A stretch of 5,479 nucleotides of DNA, taken from assembly GCA_041674705.1 (NCBI GenBank), contig JBAYVF010000034.1, forward strand, positions 1 to 5,479. Reading direction: 5' to 3'. The translations under genes and the position numbers were made by a program. A model generated the notes under the pieces. It saw nothing but the letters and a program-made list of their open reading frames with translations. It was not told where the DNA came from and searched no databases. This document shows, piece after piece, positions 1 through 3,000 of the stretch (positions are counted from its first letter, which is position 1; every line of letters starts with the position of its first letter). The stretch is from Aquincolibacterium sp041674705 (GTDB taxonomy: Bacteria > Omnitrophota > Omnitrophia > Omnitrophales > Aquincolibacteriaceae).

Positions 1-3000
1 AAATCACTCTTTCGCGCTTCCGAGCGATTTCCTGTTTTTTTATCATCATAGCGGGTCGCCCAGCCAAGGCCGGTCAGGAATGCCCGGCGGGAAAACGCCG
101 CCACGGGTTGAACGGGGTTTGCCCTTTCCCAGGATTCTTCCCAGGATTTGAGCGCGGCTTCCTGTTTTTCAAGCCCGGGCTTTTGCGCGATCTCTTTTTC
201 GTTTTCAAGTTCCTTTTCGAGCCATTGGTCGTAAAATTCCCGCATGGCCGGCGTGATGAACGGCCGCTCCTCGTCCCAGAGCTTGTTCTCGATTTCCTTG
301 GCACGCCAGCGCTTCCCTTCAAGCTCTCGAATATGTCCAAGCTTCGCGCGGACCGCTTCCAGTTCTTTCCGGAAGACCGGCGTAAGCGAATCGATTTTTT
401 GTTCGTCCGCCACACCCGGAGATTGGCCCATGGGCGGCCTTAAAATATCGATTAACCTGTCTACTACCGGATCGGGCAATGCCGAAAAAAGCTCGTTGAG
501 CTTTGTGGTATGCTCCAGTCTTGTCCAGTCAATGTCTGGGAATGCGATTTCGGGATTTTCATACAGGTTATCTACAAAAGCCTTAAGGGTTAATTCCTCA
601 AAGTGTTTTTTAAGGCGCGGATCAGCCTTTTTATCGGGTTTGGAAGGGAGCAGAGTTGAATTTATTTCTTCCCATCTCCTTACAAATAGCGGCGCATGGA
701 GCCGCGCCAGATCCCAGCATTTTTTTTCTATAAAAGGCGGCGTGAACGGGGAAACCAGATCGGTCAAAAAAGTCCATTTGGGGGCCTTAAGCGGATTTTC
801 ATCGATGTATTCCCGGGTTGTTCCAAAAGAATTTTCGACATAAGGAGTGAAATATCTTATAGCGTCCGGCATGAATCTTTTTAGTTCGTCCAGGTTTGCT
901 AGTTGCCCGGCAATGCCCGACGCAAAGCCGCCCAATCCTCCTGTTGCGGCGTGCCCCATGACCATGCTGAGAATCTGAAGGAACCGCCGGCGGCTGGTAA
1001 ACCCATGCCGCAATTTCGCGGACCGTGCGGCTTCGATGAGGAGTTGAAGATGGGGTGCGGTCTTGTACTCTTCGGCGCCGGGGTCCTGGTCCGCGTAGCG
1101 CGCGACAAGAAGATTCAAAAGATTGTGATATTCATTTTCCGGCTTGTCTTCACGGAGTTTCCTCAAGAATGTCTGGACATTTTCCGGCGCGACTTTTTCA
1201 ATGCGGGTGAAAAATTCCGGGTCTGACTGCAACACGCTCTGCGCCAGCGAGATCAACCGGTCCCCCTGCTTCACCCATTTCCCAGCCTGCTCTTCTTCCC
1301 TCATCTCGGAGCGGACATTGCGATATAAGGATTCGGATTGGGCGGTTTCTTTCTTCGCTTTGGGTTGGATATCGTACAAAAGCTTCCCCTGGGAACTAAA
1401 TATCTTCATGGCCCGTCCGGCGAAATTCTTTAAAACGATATCGTGGACCGCCTTCCCGCTCTTTTGGGAGCCGACGATAATGCCCGCTATGACCGCGGGC
1501 GGCACGCGCTTTGCCCACACTTCATCATACATGGGGTCTCCGAAGCACTCCCAGGGGATCGGGGGGGCGTATTTAAGGCCGGAGAAAATATTACCGGCCT
1601 CATCTCGAAATCTGGAAATAAGTTTAAGCTCTTCGTCAAAACCCTTGCCAACAGCCCTGAAATCCGACGCGTGTTTTTTGACATACCGCGGATCAAGAAT
1701 GAATGCGATCGCGACGTCAGACTCATATTTATGGTTCGGATTAGGCCCATAACTGTCTTGGGCGGTGGTCGTTTCTTTATAGCCATCTCGCGTCCCCACC
1801 ATCGATAAGCTGACGACCCCCGGGTTAATCGAGGTAACGACTCCAAACTTTGCAGCCTCCTCAACGCCTCGGCCGTGGGTGATTTCATCAAGGCTCAAGA
1901 TGCCGTCCTTCAATGCGCTTACGAGGCCCTCTTCAAATGAAGGTTTATAATCTCCGGGCGACATCCCGTAGACCAAAAGCCCGGGCGCATTGATATCCTT
2001 AATCTCTCCCGCCCGCGCCTCGGAGCGGCGGTGTTCTGCATATTCCGCGGGCATGAACTTCGCTTTAAGTCTCGCGACCGCTCTTTCCATTTTGTCCATC
2101 CGCATCGACCGGAACCACAAACGGGGATCGGAAAGGAAAAATTTAAGTCCGGCTCTTTTTAAATCGACAAGTACTGGGATCGCCTTTTCGGCGGTCAATT
2201 TTTTCACGAGCACGTTCTTCGTGTGAAATCCGAGGAAATGAATTCCGCTGCGCCGCATGAACGCCGCCAACAAATCCAATCTCTCCCAAAAAACAGCGCT
2301 TTTTACTTTTCCGTTATCTCGAAGGCTTTTTGAAATATGCCCGTCAAAATCCAAGACGGCTTCCTCCTCCGATATCCATCCTTCTTCAGAGCGGTAGAGA
2401 CCTTTGATTCTCGCAAAACTGCCTTGAAGCTCTAAGGGGATCGATGAAGCAAAGCGCAGATAAACCCTATATTCATGCTCATTGAAATCCAATATGCCGT
2501 GCCTCCAGAAACCACGTAATTTTCGATCCGGCCTCCTGATTTTAAAAACAGAATTCCCCGAAAGATAAACATCGCGATAGTCGCCTTGCATTTTAATAAC
2601 GTTCTGGGGTTGGAAATCCAGCCTGCTCGCCAGCCAAGCGGGAACTCGCGGCTCATCCATTGCATCGTTTTTACCCGCCGACATAGGTTCTTCCCGCGCC
2701 TCGGAGCGGTTTTCCGAGCGAAGGCCGGGGTGGGATTCGTCGAACCAGCGGAGCTTACCGTTTTTGGCGCGGGGGGCGATCCCAAGCTGATGGGTCGCGA
2801 AATAGAAAAAGACGTCGAGATCGATCCGGGTCACAAGACCCAGGGTCGTGGGATGATAAACAGGTTCCGCCTTCTTGCCTTTCGCTTTTTCCTTCTTTAC
2901 ATGACCCTTGAGCTCTTCCGTTGAGGGAAAAGCTGTTTTTTCCCACGCCCCGGAATTCGTCCTTGCTTCCGAGCGATTCAGCGCGCGGTCCATTTTCAAA

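Larger units (their letters stand above)
1..1364 (-). other. Uncharacterised helical C-terminal part, continues beyond window (residues about 1360-1813)
   Basis: No family is recognised. The region is rich in charged helices: residues 1375-1470, and 1690-1775, which is dense in Glu, Lys and Trp and could form a coiled coil. It is interrupted by two short segments with twin-arginine motifs, each followed by a small or hydrophobic stretch. Between them is a soluble-looking 270-residue stretch (about 1515-1782) with FTPYVENSFG, an LTDLVSPFTPPF segment and many aromatic residues. The final codons in the window enter another RSEAR copy, so the protein continues. Confidence 0.4.

Noticed and set aside
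720..728. Run of eight T (eight A in the coding strand) as a programmed frameshift site
   Set aside because: The frame continues normally through it (IEKKCWDL) and no stop in the zero frame follows, so a frameshift would serve no visible purpose.
1449..1475. P-loop in GSQKSGKAV (from residue 1324)
   Set aside because: It lacks the G-x-x-x-x-G-K-S/T form: the spacing is G-S-Q-K-S-G-K followed by Ala, and there is no strand-loop-helix context that looks like an NTPase.
244..1752. Plus-strand open frames of about 200 codons (244-843, 1144-1752)
   Set aside because: They are antisense to a frame with coherent domains and a signal peptide. Their compositions are Ser/Phe-rich in the way of reversed coding sequence, and there are no convincing ribosome binding sites.
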